Positions 43,089 through 52,164 of a stretch of 64,000 nucleotides of DNA are shown in pieces (position 1 is the first letter of the stretch; each line of letters starts with the position of its first letter). The stretch lies in NCBI GenBank assembly GCA_013298145.1, contig JAAFJO010000004.1, forward strand, positions 124,001 to 188,000, given 5' to 3'. A model generated the notes under the pieces. It worked only from the letters and a program-made list of their open reading frames with translations. It made no database searches and had not been told where the DNA came from. The translations under genes were made by a program, and so were the position numbers. This stretch comes from Betaproteobacteria bacterium. Lineage in GTDB: Bacteria > Pseudomonadota > Gammaproteobacteria > Burkholderiales > Casimicrobiaceae.

Positions 43089-45986
43089 ATGACCACGCCT
43101 TTCGGAATTTCGCGGGACATTTGGCCCCGCGTATCAGCGCTGTACGACGAACTCATTGATACAGACGAGCGTACGCGCGCAGCTCGACTTGCAGAAATTC
43201 AAGCTCGTGAGCCTGCAATCGCAACGGCTCTCGTCCGGCTTCTCACGAGTAACGAAAGTGAAGCGAGCGAGCGGCCAGACAACGCTAAAACAAAACCCTT
43301 CGCATCGCTACTCTCGGTGGCGCTCAATTCCGCTGAGAGTTCGCGCCACCCAGGGGAGCGCTTTGGCGCGTGGACACTCGTTGCGCTGCTCGGGCGCGGC
43401 GGCATGGGTGAGGTGTGGCGGGCAACGCGCAGCGACGGGCTCTACAACGGTGAGGCCGCGATTAAGCTGTTGCGTAGCGACTTGCCTGCAGAGAAACTTG
43501 CTGCGCGTTTCGCGCGAGAGCGCAGCGTTCTTGCGCGGCTGAATCATCCGAACATTGCGCGCCTCCTTGATGCCGGTGCTGCCGAAGGCAACGCCTATTT
43601 GGTGCTGGAGCTGGTGCAAGGCAAATCGCTCTTCGACTATGTGGCAGCGTTCGCGCCCACCATCAGTTCGCGCGTTGTAATCGTGCGCGACCTTGCCCGT
43701 GCGATTGCACATGCGCATGCGCAGCTTGTATTGCATCGAGACGTAAAGCCGTCAAACGTACTGGTTACCGCTAGCGGCGCGGTGAAGTTGCTTGACTTCG
43801 GCGTCGCCGCGGCCATCGACGATATCGAATCAGCTGACACCGTTAGCAGTCTTACGCAGCTTACCGGTCGCGGTCTAACGGTTGAATATGCAGCGCCTGA
43901 GCAAATTATTGGCGATCGCTCGGTCGCCGCAAGCGATGTCTATTCGCTGGGCGTTATGCTCTATGAACTTTGCACCGGCGCGAGGCCATTTGCAGACCGC
44001 AAGGGCCGCAGTGCGATCGAATACGCAGCCATTCATGAAGAGGCGGCTCGCGCATCAAGCGCAAGTCGGAGTAACCAAAACGCTTCACTTCCTCAAGCGC
44101 TCGATTCGCATCGAATCAGCGGCGATCTAGATGCCATCCTCGCTAAGGCGCTGCGCAAATCGGCACCAGAGCGGTATGCCACTGCGAGCGCATTGGCTGA
44201 TGATCTGGATGCATGGCTCAATCAATCGCCCATTTCGATTCGCGCGGAAGATCGTAGTTATCGTGCGAAATTGTGGATTCGGCGTAACTGGACGTTGGCC
44301 GCGCTCGGCGCTGTGGCGGTCGCTTCATTGTCGATCGGGTTGGGCGCGAGTTTGTATCAGCGCAACGTTGCGGTGGCTGCCGCACAGCTTGCAAAAGCTG
44401 AAGCCGCGCGCGCCACCAAAGTCGCCGATTACATGGGCGAGCTGATTCAAAGCGCGAATCCGGATAGCCATGGCGGGAAATGGCCCACGGTGATTGCGTT
44501 ATTGGAACAAGCAGAAAAAGACTTCGATCAATCGTTTAACGACGACCCAAAAACCAAAGCGTTGTTGTTGCAACGGCTTGCCGATACCAACAACGTACTC
44601 AATCGTGACGCCGTAGCACTTGGGCAATATGAAGCGCTTCTCGCGATGTTTGATAGCGCCAACGAGTCCGCGACCGAACGCGCCATTGACTCGCGCAGCA
44701 ACTATGCTGACATGCTGAAGCGATTAAATCGCGACGAGGCGGCGCTTGTTGAATTCGAAAAGCTAGAGCCTCTCACCCGAAAACATTACGGAGAAAAAAG
44801 CGAGCCATATGCGAGCTTATTAGCTAAATTGGCGATTGAACGCGCTCGTGCGGCTCGTATAGACGAGGCTCGTACGCTACTCGCACGATCTCAATCCATT
44901 ATTCGCGAATTATTTCCGAACAACCTGCGCAAACGCATGGATAGCGCGAATGATCTAGCAGTAGCGCTGACGCGTGCAGGACTTTGGCGCGAGGCGGAAC
45001 AGGCGCTTGCGGCAAACGAGTCCGACTTCGCGCAGCTTTCAACGCTTGAAGGTGCTAGCGGGCGCGACGCATTGATCCAACGAAATAATCTTGAAGCGAT
45101 TCGAATTCGCATCGGCAAATATGACGGTGTTGATGACCGACTTCGCGCAAATGCGCTTAAAGCCGTTCAGCTATTTGGCGGCGATAGTCCGATTTCTTAT
45201 CGCACTGAAGAATTGCGCGCTAATCTCGCAGGCTCTGAGGGGCGGTTCGCAGAGATGTTTGCGCTGACACAGCAACGAATCGAAAACAACGCGAAACGCA
45301 AAGGATTCGATCCAGCATCGCAGATTGACGATGAGCTATTCGTGATCCGCAGTCTCGCCACCCATACCGAGCTACGCGGGTCGAGCGGAGAAAAAAGCAA
45401 TGCTGAACTGCGCGCCGAACTAGCGACACGTTTTGATGCAATTTTGCAAGCGATTCCTGTGGCGACCCAGGAACGCAGCAATATGTTTCGCGGATTCGCC
45501 GATGTGGCGCTTGCCTTACGCGCGCACGAGCTAGCAGCTCGCGCGATCACCCAGGCGCGCGACGACGCAGCAGCGGTCAATCTCGCTTTTGCCGAACGCC
45601 TTGCGCAGATCGAGCGCGTCAGCGCAGCACTCGCGTTTGCGCAAGGTGACGCGCCGCGAGCGGTGAAACTACTCGCGCCACGCTTTGCCGCCTTTGTTGC
45701 GACCAATGAGGGCGATTCTCCCCGTCACGCCACGCTTTGGTTGCAGCGCGCGCTCTTTGAAACGAGCGTCGACTCGGCAGACGCATCGCGCTCGCTCACA
45801 GTCAGTCGCGACATGTTCCAGCGGCTTGGCAAGATTCCGCCACATCACTCCGCGCTGCTCGACTATGTCGCTGCGCTGATTTCTTCCGACGCCTCGCGAA
45901 TACGTGCCGCTCAGCAAGCGCTAGATCGAGCGTACCTGCGCAAACCGACCACGCCGTGGATTGCGCCCCATCTGCCGAGCGCCTAG
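43089..45986 (+). CDS. membrane Ser/Thr protein kinase with C-terminal TPR region (second cassette)
   Basis: Hanks-type kinase of 965 residues from ATG 43089, whose N-terminus (MTTPFGISRDIW) aligns with the first kinase (MKSAFGISKELW). A TTG at 43071 would add 6 residues. The kinase core has GRGGMGEVW, Lys125, HRDVKPSN (216-223), DFG (236-238) and the activation segment SLTQLTGRGLTVEYAAPEQ. One membrane helix lies near 400-422. The C-terminal region is helical and TPR-like (VADYMGELIQSANPDSHGG, then repeats), expected in the periplasm. It is shorter than the first kinase mainly because the coiled coil is reduced. Presumed partner of the sigma 37 bases upstream. Confidence 0.92.
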   Translation: MTTPFGISRDIWPRVSALYDELIDTDERTRAARLAEIQAREPAIATALVRLLTSNESEASERPDNAKTKPFASLLSVALNSAESSRHPGERFGAWTLVALLGRGGMGEVWRATRSDGLYNGEAAIKLLRSDLPAEKLAARFARERSVLARLNHPNIARLLDAGAAEGNAYLVLELVQGKSLFDYVAAFAPTISSRVVIVRDLARAIAHAHAQLVLHRDVKPSNVLVTASGAVKLLDFGVAAAIDDIESADTVSSLTQLTGRGLTVEYAAPEQIIGDRSVAASDVYSLGVMLYELCTGARPFADRKGRSAIEYAAIHEEAARASSASRSNQNASLPQALDSHRISGDLDAILAKALRKSAPERYATASALADDLDAWLNQSPISIRAEDRSYRAKLWIRRNWTLAALGAVAVASLSIGLGASLYQRNVAVAAAQLAKAEAARATKVADYMGELIQSANPDSHGGKWPTVIALLEQAEKDFDQSFNDDPKTKALLLQRLADTNNVLNRDAVALGQYEALLAMFDSANESATERAIDSRSNYADMLKRLNRDEAALVEFEKLEPLTRKHYGEKSEPYASLLAKLAIERARAARIDEARTLLARSQSIIRELFPNNLRKRMDSANDLAVALTRAGLWREAEQALAANESDFAQLSTLEGASGRDALIQRNNLEAIRIRIGKYDGVDDRLRANALKAVQLFGGDSPISYRTEELRANLAGSEGRFAEMFALTQQRIENNAKRKGFDPASQIDDELFVIRSLATHTELRGSSGEKSNAELRAELATRFDAILQAIPVATQERSNMFRGFADVALALRAHELAARAITQARDDAAAVNLAFAERLAQIERVSAALAFAQGDAPRAVKLLAPRFAAFVATNEGDSPRHATLWLQRALFETSVDSADASRSLTVSRDMFQRLGKIPPHHSALLDYVAALISSDASRIRAAQQALDRAYLRKPTTPWIAPHLPSA

Positions 45987-46381
45987 GAGGACACGAATCA
46001 CGACGAATTTCGACAAGTTCGCTTTAGCCACTCCAGCTATGCGCGTGAGACACATAACGTAAGAAGTCGGTTTTTTCGTTTTTCGTGCTTTCGCCCCGAT
46101 TTATTGGGCGGTCAGTCATTTCCTCGAGTATCCACCGCCCACCTGAACCCATGTCGGTGACGATCATCCGGTTTCGTCTACTCGAGCAACCCAGCACGAA
46201 CGGACCCACCATGAATCTGCCGACACGACTCTTCACCTTCTGCCCATTCGATGTGCGCACCGTCTGCGACGCGAGTTTCGTGAGCGCTTTGCTGCAACGG
46301 GTGCGCAAAACGCTCGACGTTGCGGTTCGCACCCTGAAGACCTCTGCACAACGTCGCAAGAGCCCGTCAGGCGAGGAAAAA
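45987..46381. other. intergenic region before the second delta-60 protein
   Basis: 395 bases. An open frame runs in from 46085 but has no signal peptide or ribosome site until ATG 46382, so this is treated as non-coding. It holds the hairpin at 46105-46141 and a TTCGCCCC string near 46091 similar to one before the first delta-60 gene. Confidence 0.5.
46105..46141. repeat. 8-bp hairpin between second kinase and delta-60 gene
   Basis: TGGGCGGT (46105-46112) pairs with ACCGCCCA (46134-46141) around a 21-base loop. No T-run follows. It may shape the leader RNA or be a binding site. Confidence 0.35.
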
Positions 46382-48091
46382 ATGAACGAAAACACCGCAG
46401 CGTACGTAGGGTCCGTGAGGATTTTTCGTGCATTTCTGACCAAGTATCGTGGGCTCGCAGTAGTTGTGCAGATGTCTTCACTGGTCGCCGCGACAGCGAC
46501 GTTCTCATTATTGAGTCCCATCGCCACAGCCCAACAATCCGGCGGGCTTGACACTGCAACCTATGGCCCCTACGGTGGGCTTGCGTACGGGCGCTATCCG
46601 GACACCGCAGCGCAAGAGTTTTGGACGCACGATGCAATGGTGTTGCCCGACGACCGCGTTGTGGCGAGCGGAACCTGTGTCGCGGTGGGTGCCTCGCCCG
46701 CGGGAAATCGCTTTTGTCTCGCGGTATGGAATGCGAGCGGTACGACGGTAGCTCTCTACGTGCATTCAACGCCTATCAACCGTGTGAGTGCAGCAAACGG
46801 CGGCGCAATCGCGCAGCAAGCGGACGGAAAAATTGTGGCGACGGCACCGTGCATCTTTTTCGCGGGTGGCACGGTGAACCAGTTTTGCACCGTTCGTTTC
46901 AACGCAGATTTCACGTCCGATACGACCTTCGCGACGGGCTTTCAAAACCTTGCGCCTTCACCGTCAACCGTGGCGGACAGCATTGCTAACGCGATCAGCG
47001 TACAGCCGGATGGAAAAATCGTGATCGCCGGCCAATGCGGGAGCAGTACCGGCGTGCGATTTTGTGCAGCCCGATTGCTTCCTGACGGCAACGGAGACAG
47101 CACGTTCGGCGGCTCAACGTCGCTGCGCAGTTTTCTTGGGGTACACAGTACTTCCGAATTTGATCGCGTAAAACGCATTGCGCTCACACCCGATGGGAAA
47201 ATTTACCTGGGGGGCGATTGCAAACAAGATGTCACGTCGCTCTTTCGGGCTTGCGTTTCGCGGCTGAACACCGACGGCAGCATCGATACTGCATTCAGTG
47301 GTGCGACATTCAAGCCGTTATTGTTGCCGCAGATGAGTGGTGGCAGCACGAATGATTTTGTTTCCGATATGGTTGTTCAAGGCAACGGCGAATTCGTTTT
47401 CGCTGGAAGCTGTTCGAATACCGGCTCAACGGTTCAAGTGCCGTGCGCACTGCGCATGGGCGCACCAAGCGCCACTCAATTCACCGCCGGCACCTGGTAT
47501 CTCGGGAGCGAAGTATCAACGGGCACGTCAGTTTTGCGCGGAACGACAGGATCGGCGCTCGCTTCGGAAGGGTTTGCAAAGGTAGCGTTCCAGCGCGATG
47601 GAAAAATGTTGGCCCTGACCTCTGAAACAACCGGCATCGGCCCCTTTTTCACGAGTTACCGTTTGCGCAGATATAACGAGGACGGCAGCCGTGATGCGAA
47701 CTGGACAATCGCCGCGTTTTCTTTCAAAGAACCCGGCAGCTCAGCCACACAGGAACGAGGGGTAGCGATCGGTCAACAGAGTAGTGGAAAGGTGCTTCTC
47801 ATGGGACGCATTTACGTTGATCCGTTAGTCGGATCGGACAGTGGCCGCGAAGCGCGAGTGATTCGGTTCGAAAACCGATCCGATTCAGCACGCAATTGCA
47901 GCGCAGACATTGATGGCGACGGTAAGGTACTCTCGACGACTGACGGCTTGCTGCTTGCGCGCGCATCGCTCGGGCTGACCGGCAACGCAGTCATCGCCGG
48001 TGCGGTCGGTGTCGGCGCAATTCGAGACAGCTGGATAGAAATACGCGATTTCTTAATCACGCAATGCGGCATGAAAACCATCGTCCCCTAG
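46382..48091 (+). CDS. secreted delta-60 repeat protein with DIDGDG C-terminal module (second cassette)
   Basis: 569 residues from ATG 46382, which has a purine-rich site (GGCGAGG) just upstream. The signal helix is LAVVVQMSSLVAATATFSLLSPIATA, cut before QQSGG. Delta-60 units are clear (VQPDGKIVIAG, LTPDGKIYLGG, FNADFTSDTTFATGF). All twelve cysteines pair up: 99/112, 157/169, 219/228, 279/291, 344/355 and 506/562. The last pair encloses the C-terminal module CSADIDGDGKVLSTTDGLLLAR, matching the paralogue at 39980. Probably an output or partner of the sigma-kinase cassette. Binding partner unknown. Confidence 0.88.
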   Translation: MNENTAAYVGSVRIFRAFLTKYRGLAVVVQMSSLVAATATFSLLSPIATAQQSGGLDTATYGPYGGLAYGRYPDTAAQEFWTHDAMVLPDDRVVASGTCVAVGASPAGNRFCLAVWNASGTTVALYVHSTPINRVSAANGGAIAQQADGKIVATAPCIFFAGGTVNQFCTVRFNADFTSDTTFATGFQNLAPSPSTVADSIANAISVQPDGKIVIAGQCGSSTGVRFCAARLLPDGNGDSTFGGSTSLRSFLGVHSTSEFDRVKRIALTPDGKIYLGGDCKQDVTSLFRACVSRLNTDGSIDTAFSGATFKPLLLPQMSGGSTNDFVSDMVVQGNGEFVFAGSCSNTGSTVQVPCALRMGAPSATQFTAGTWYLGSEVSTGTSVLRGTTGSALASEGFAKVAFQRDGKMLALTSETTGIGPFFTSYRLRRYNEDGSRDANWTIAAFSFKEPGSSATQERGVAIGQQSSGKVLLMGRIYVDPLVGSDSGREARVIRFENRSDSARNCSADIDGDGKVLSTTDGLLLARASLGLTGNAVIAGAVGVGAIRDSWIEIRDFLITQCGMKTIVP

Positions 48092-48138
48092 GGAAACACT
48101 GTAGCCACTTCAACAAAATTCTTTGAACGAACAAGACG

Positions 48139-48684
48139 ATGAAAACCGACAAACTTATTTCAATTTTCGCTGCAACTTGTGCAGCAATCACGCTTTCGAG
48201 CGCCTTGTACGCCCAACAATCTTTCACCGCCACGGTCGACGGTAAGCCGTTTGAATCCGATAACGACGGGATCATCGTGGTGCCCACCACCGGATCGGTG
48301 ACGATTTCCGCGAGCACCAAAGGCTTCAGCGCGTATCCACCGCCGAAAGGATTCGCTGATCGAATTTCGATCGCATGTCCGTTGCCAAAAGCGCCACAGA
48401 AATTTCCAACAGTGGGAAGTGGCGGTACCTGTCGTGTGCAATGGGTCATTGCCGGGCGCAGCATGATGGATGCTGACTACAAAACTACGCCCAATCAAGG
48501 CGATTTTGTAAGCGGTTTATCAAATGCAACCGGTGGCTTCGTGAACTTCACAAAAGTCTCTGGCAAAAACATCGAGGGAGAATTTTCGGCAGAGCTCGTG
48601 GACAACAAGACCAAGAAAAAGATTCTTGCCACAGGAAAATTCAAAGGCATCGATCAGCAAATGGGTTCGAAGGGCTTTAACTAA
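48139..48684 (+). CDS. secreted hypothetical protein
   Basis: 181 residues with a signal peptide (MKTDKLISIFAATCAAITLSSALYA) and mature start QQSFTATVDGKPFE. The body is beta-rich with two cysteines (IACPLP and GTCRVQW) likely to be disulfide-linked. It ends with GEFSAELVDNKTKKKILATGKFKG, reminiscent of small periplasmic beta-barrel or sandwich proteins. I do not recognise the family. It starts 47 bases after the second delta-60 gene and is probably cotranscribed with it. Confidence 0.8.
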   Translation: MKTDKLISIFAATCAAITLSSALYAQQSFTATVDGKPFESDNDGIIVVPTTGSVTISASTKGFSAYPPPKGFADRISIACPLPKAPQKFPTVGSGGTCRVQWVIAGRSMMDADYKTTPNQGDFVSGLSNATGGFVNFTKVSGKNIEGEFSAELVDNKTKKKILATGKFKGIDQQMGSKGFN

Positions 48685-48698
48685 CGGGACACTGATCT

Positions 48699-49082
48699 AT
48701 GAACACCCTTTTCGCTGCGATCACGCTCGGACTAATTGCATCCAGTTGCGCAAACGCGAGCGGCAACTGGCGTGAACCTGAGCGCGGCTCGCCGGAACGT
48801 GGGCAAATCATGGACGCGCTGCGCACGAAATTGAGTGAGTTTGATCCGGCGGCGAAGGAGCTCATCTTCGTCGTAAAGTCGCTTTGTGTGTCCGCGAATA
48901 CTGGCTGGCTAACGGTGGATCCGCGCTCCCGGGACGGAAAGAATCAGCTGGAAACGACCAGCGAAACGCTGAAGCGAGAAAAAACTGGCTGGCGCGTTGA
49001 CCGACTCGCGTGTAGCGAGGCCGAGTGCGAAAAGGGTACTGACGCGACCGCCCTGAAAGCGCGTATCCAGCCTCGTTGTTGA
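48699..49082 (+). CDS. secreted hypothetical protein
   Basis: 127 residues with a short signal peptide (MNTLFAAITLGLIASSCANA). The mature part has WREPERGSPERGQIMDALR, a segment like that in a family of small proteobacterial periplasmic proteins of unknown role, then ELIFVVKSLCVSANTGWLTV. Four cysteines remain in the mature protein (LCV, ACS, ECE and the terminal RC). It lies 14 bases after the preceding gene, so they form one unit. No function assigned. Confidence 0.75.
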   Translation: MNTLFAAITLGLIASSCANASGNWREPERGSPERGQIMDALRTKLSEFDPAAKELIFVVKSLCVSANTGWLTVDPRSRDGKNQLETTSETLKREKTGWRVDRLACSEAECEKGTDATALKARIQPRC

Positions 49083-49311
49083 TCGCTTCGTACTCACCAC
49101 AGTTTCTAGCCTCCGCAACAAACGTGGCGAGATGCTGCGCGATGAAGCAGGTAACACCTGAAAGCGCTGTCTGGGATACGCTGCGATTCGCAGCGGGATT
49201 GATGCCCGTCTTAATCGTTCGCCGCTGGCGAACCATGTCGGTCAGCACAGTCCCGATTCGTCTATTTTTGCGTGCGCACTCAATCGTATTGCGCGTTTAG
49301 AAGGAAACGAA

Positions 49312-49794
49312 ATGAATCGCGCTGTTACCTGTTATGTGGCGGCCCTGCTCGCCAGCGTCCTCACGTCCGCCTCTGCGTACGCGCAGACGAGCATTCCTGC
49401 GCGCCCGCCCGCACCAACGGGTCCGACCAGCGCACCGAACAAAATGCCGCCACAGCTCCTGCCAGACCTAAAAGTTGATTACGTGACCGGCGCGAGTACA
49501 AAAGTGTATGCCGCCAAAATAGTGAACATCGGTGCAATTCCATCGGCTGCGTCAAATGTGTACTGTGCTGCGACAGTATCAAATGCAGTGCAGTGGTACA
49601 CCATTGAGATTGTTCAGCCTATTCCCGGCTTAGCGGTTAACGCGTCTCACACCGTAAATTGCGATTTCGGCTCAGGCGCAAAAAGCATCAAGCCGGGAGA
49701 AAAGCTCCAGTCAGTGAACTTTGTCGTGAACAACGGAAAGTTGATCCGGGAATCCAACTACGAGAACAACTCGCTCAGGACCAACGTTAACTAA
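49312..49794 (+). CDS. secreted CARDB-like protein
   Basis: 160 residues with a signal peptide (VTCYVAALLASVLTSASAYA), a Pro-rich linker (ARPPAPTGPTSAPNK), and one Ig-like domain of CARDB type: LPDLKVDYVTG, AAKIVNIGAIPSAASNVYC, IKPGEKLQSVNFVVNNGKLIRESNYENNS. Such domains bind ligands or extend surface proteins. Two cysteines (VYCAA, VNCDF) may bond. The ATG has an AAGGA site. It is 229 bases after the previous gene. End of the accessory block. Confidence 0.78.
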   Translation: MNRAVTCYVAALLASVLTSASAYAQTSIPARPPAPTGPTSAPNKMPPQLLPDLKVDYVTGASTKVYAAKIVNIGAIPSAASNVYCAATVSNAVQWYTIEIVQPIPGLAVNASHTVNCDFGSGAKSIKPGEKLQSVNFVVNNGKLIRESNYENNSLRTNVN

Positions 49795-49803
49795 ACGTTC
49801 TAA

Positions 49804-49989
49804 GGAAACGCTGAATAACTCCGCGTGATGCGGCGCGTGGCGGATTAGGATGAGATGGAACCACAGAAGTCTGACGCATAGCGGGGCTATGTTGAAGAAA
49901 TTTGGGGTTTCAGACCGCCCAACTCCGACGATGCCTTGATGTGCATCGGCAAGATTACCTCCGGCACGTGGGACTTGATCAGCGTTTCC
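49804..49989. mobile_element. MITE-like element with 11-bp terminal inverted repeats
   Basis: GGAAACGCTGA (49804-49814) and TCAGCGTTTCC (49979-49989) are perfect inverted ends 186 bases apart. The interior has no long frame and no protein similarity seen. The ends resemble those of IS5-type elements in general form (GGAA...CTGA), so this may be a non-autonomous derivative or a remnant. No obvious target-site duplication could be confirmed. Confidence 0.45.
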
Positions 49990-50004
49990 CTCGGTGCTGT
50001 CGAC

Positions 50005-50032
50005 AAAAAAAGGCGCACATCGCGCCTTTTTT
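50005..50032. terminator. terminator of adk
   Basis: AAAAAAGGCGC (50006-50016) pairs with GCGCCTTTTTT (50022-50032) around a 5-base loop, with A- and T-runs on either side. It lies 15 bases beyond the adk stop and can act on both strands, also ending the upstream plus-strand unit. Confidence 0.92.
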
Positions 50033-50047
50033 CGTCGTTAAACCCTT

Positions 50048-50722
<675 letters not shown>

Positions 50723-50970
50723 TTACTGTAGTCGCGCTGCAATTATGACGTGAGTTTTGCAGCGGGCAGGCGCATTGTGCCCAAAGAGAGTGCAACGTCA
50801 GCTCTGTGAAAGGCAGTTTAACTTCGCCCCGCTAGTCCAATTTAATTGTGGGTCGGAGCTAGTTTTTTGTTACACCGGTGATCGCCGTAAACAACCCTGT
50901 ACCCCAAAGTAGTAGGGCGTTTACCAAAAAAAGTTGGTTGATGAGTTTGCTCTGCCAGCGAACACAAGCG

Positions 50971-52071
50971 CTACGCCGCAGCGCCAAATCCTCGCCGCGC
51001 GTCGATCCGCGGATGAATGAGCGCGCGATAAAGCGGAGGGTAGAGCGCTGCGAGGATCATCGCGGCGTAGCTTGCGGGCAATTGTGGCGCCTCGGGGTGT
51101 GAGTTAAGCGCGCCAAACGCGCGGCCGCCGTGCGCGTGATGATCGCTGTGCCGCTGCAAATTGATCAAGAGCGCATTCGTAAACCAACCGCTGTAATCCC
51201 AGGAGTGCTCGTAGCGAACAGGTTCGAGTTTGCCGTTCTCGTCCTGCTTGCGCACCAAGCCGTAGTGTTCGATGTAGTCCACCAGCTCCAGCTCGATGAT
51301 GGCAACGAGGCTCGCACCCAAAAAAACGGCGATGCCAACGAAGCCGGCGACAGCGTACGCTGCCCCGCCAAATGCAATGCTTACTAACGCCCAATGCAAA
51401 TTTTCATTGCGAATAAACGCTGCGAAACCGCTGAATCCCCGCCGTTGAAGCGACTCTGCCTCGATTCGCCACGCATGATGGAAGACGCCAAAAATTGCTC
51501 GCGGAACGAACGCGTAAATTGATTCGTCGCGCCGCGCGGTCGCGGGATCGTCTGGTGTCGCAACCCGCAGGTGGTGGCCGCGCACATGCTCCACCTTGAA
51601 CACGCCGTAGCACACGCTCGCGAGCAATAAACCGCCCATGAGGCGTTCTGCTTTGTTATTCCGGTGCACGAGTTCATGGGCAATGTTGATAGCCAAAATG
51701 CCGCCAATAACGCCCAGTGAGACAACGAAGCCGATCTGGTGAATTAAGTCGAGCTCGTGCAGCCGCGGCGCATAGCTAAGCGCCCCACCGAGGGCACACA
51801 GCCAGACCACACCACAAATCCACGGAATCGCACGCAGCATCGGATCACGCACCAGCCGCACTTGCTCATCGGCGCTGAAATGTGTGGGGACTCGCCCAGC
51901 CAGCCTATCGATAACTGGCACTAATCCGTACGTGACGATCACTGCTAACCACGTCGTCCACTGCAGGTTTGTGGATTCAAAAGCGCGAGAAAGACCAGAG
52001 ATAAACAGCACGCCGACCAGCGGGGCTAGCCAGAAGGAAAACCGGTATGCGAAAAATCTAAATTTCATCAT
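50971..52071 (-). CDS. AlkB-type alkane 1-monooxygenase family protein
   Basis: Integral-membrane di-iron hydroxylase of the fatty-acid desaturase superfamily, which oxidises terminal methyl groups of alkanes or related chains. 366 residues from ATG 52071; the next codon is also ATG (52068). A longer frame to 52149 adds 26 residues of low plausibility. All histidine boxes are present: AHELVHRNN, HVRGHHLRV, DYIEHYGLVR and LQRHSDHHAHGG, spread between about six helices. No rubredoxin, ferredoxin reductase or regulator gene is near, so the electron donor must be encoded elsewhere. Substrate unproven. Confidence 0.9.
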   Translation of the reverse strand: MMKFRFFAYRFSFWLAPLVGVLFISGLSRAFESTNLQWTTWLAVIVTYGLVPVIDRLAGRVPTHFSADEQVRLVRDPMLRAIPWICGVVWLCALGGALSYAPRLHELDLIHQIGFVVSLGVIGGILAINIAHELVHRNNKAERLMGGLLLASVCYGVFKVEHVRGHHLRVATPDDPATARRDESIYAFVPRAIFGVFHHAWRIEAESLQRRGFSGFAAFIRNENLHWALVSIAFGGAAYAVAGFVGIAVFLGASLVAIIELELVDYIEHYGLVRKQDENGKLEPVRYEHSWDYSGWFTNALLINLQRHSDHHAHGGRAFGALNSHPEAPQLPASYAAMILAALYPPLYRALIHPRIDARRGFGAAA

Positions 52072-52164
52072 CACCGGATTTTTGCCGAAACACCTCCAGC
52101 GTACAAGCGAATTACTCGGAACGTCTTCACTGCCGCGATGTCGCCCCACTTGGGCAGACTATCT

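Noticed and set aside
46085..46381. N-terminal extension of the second delta-60 gene
   Set aside because: The signal peptide and ribosome site support ATG 46382; the 99 extra residues have no signal and cover a hairpin and a repeated string.
48092..48102. GGGAAACACTG string resembling the end of the MITE-like element
   Set aside because: One mismatch, no matching partner end nearby, and too short to support a second copy.
49076..49300. 74-codon open frame between secreted genes
   Set aside because: TTG start, no ribosome site, overlaps the end of the preceding gene and has no recognised domain.
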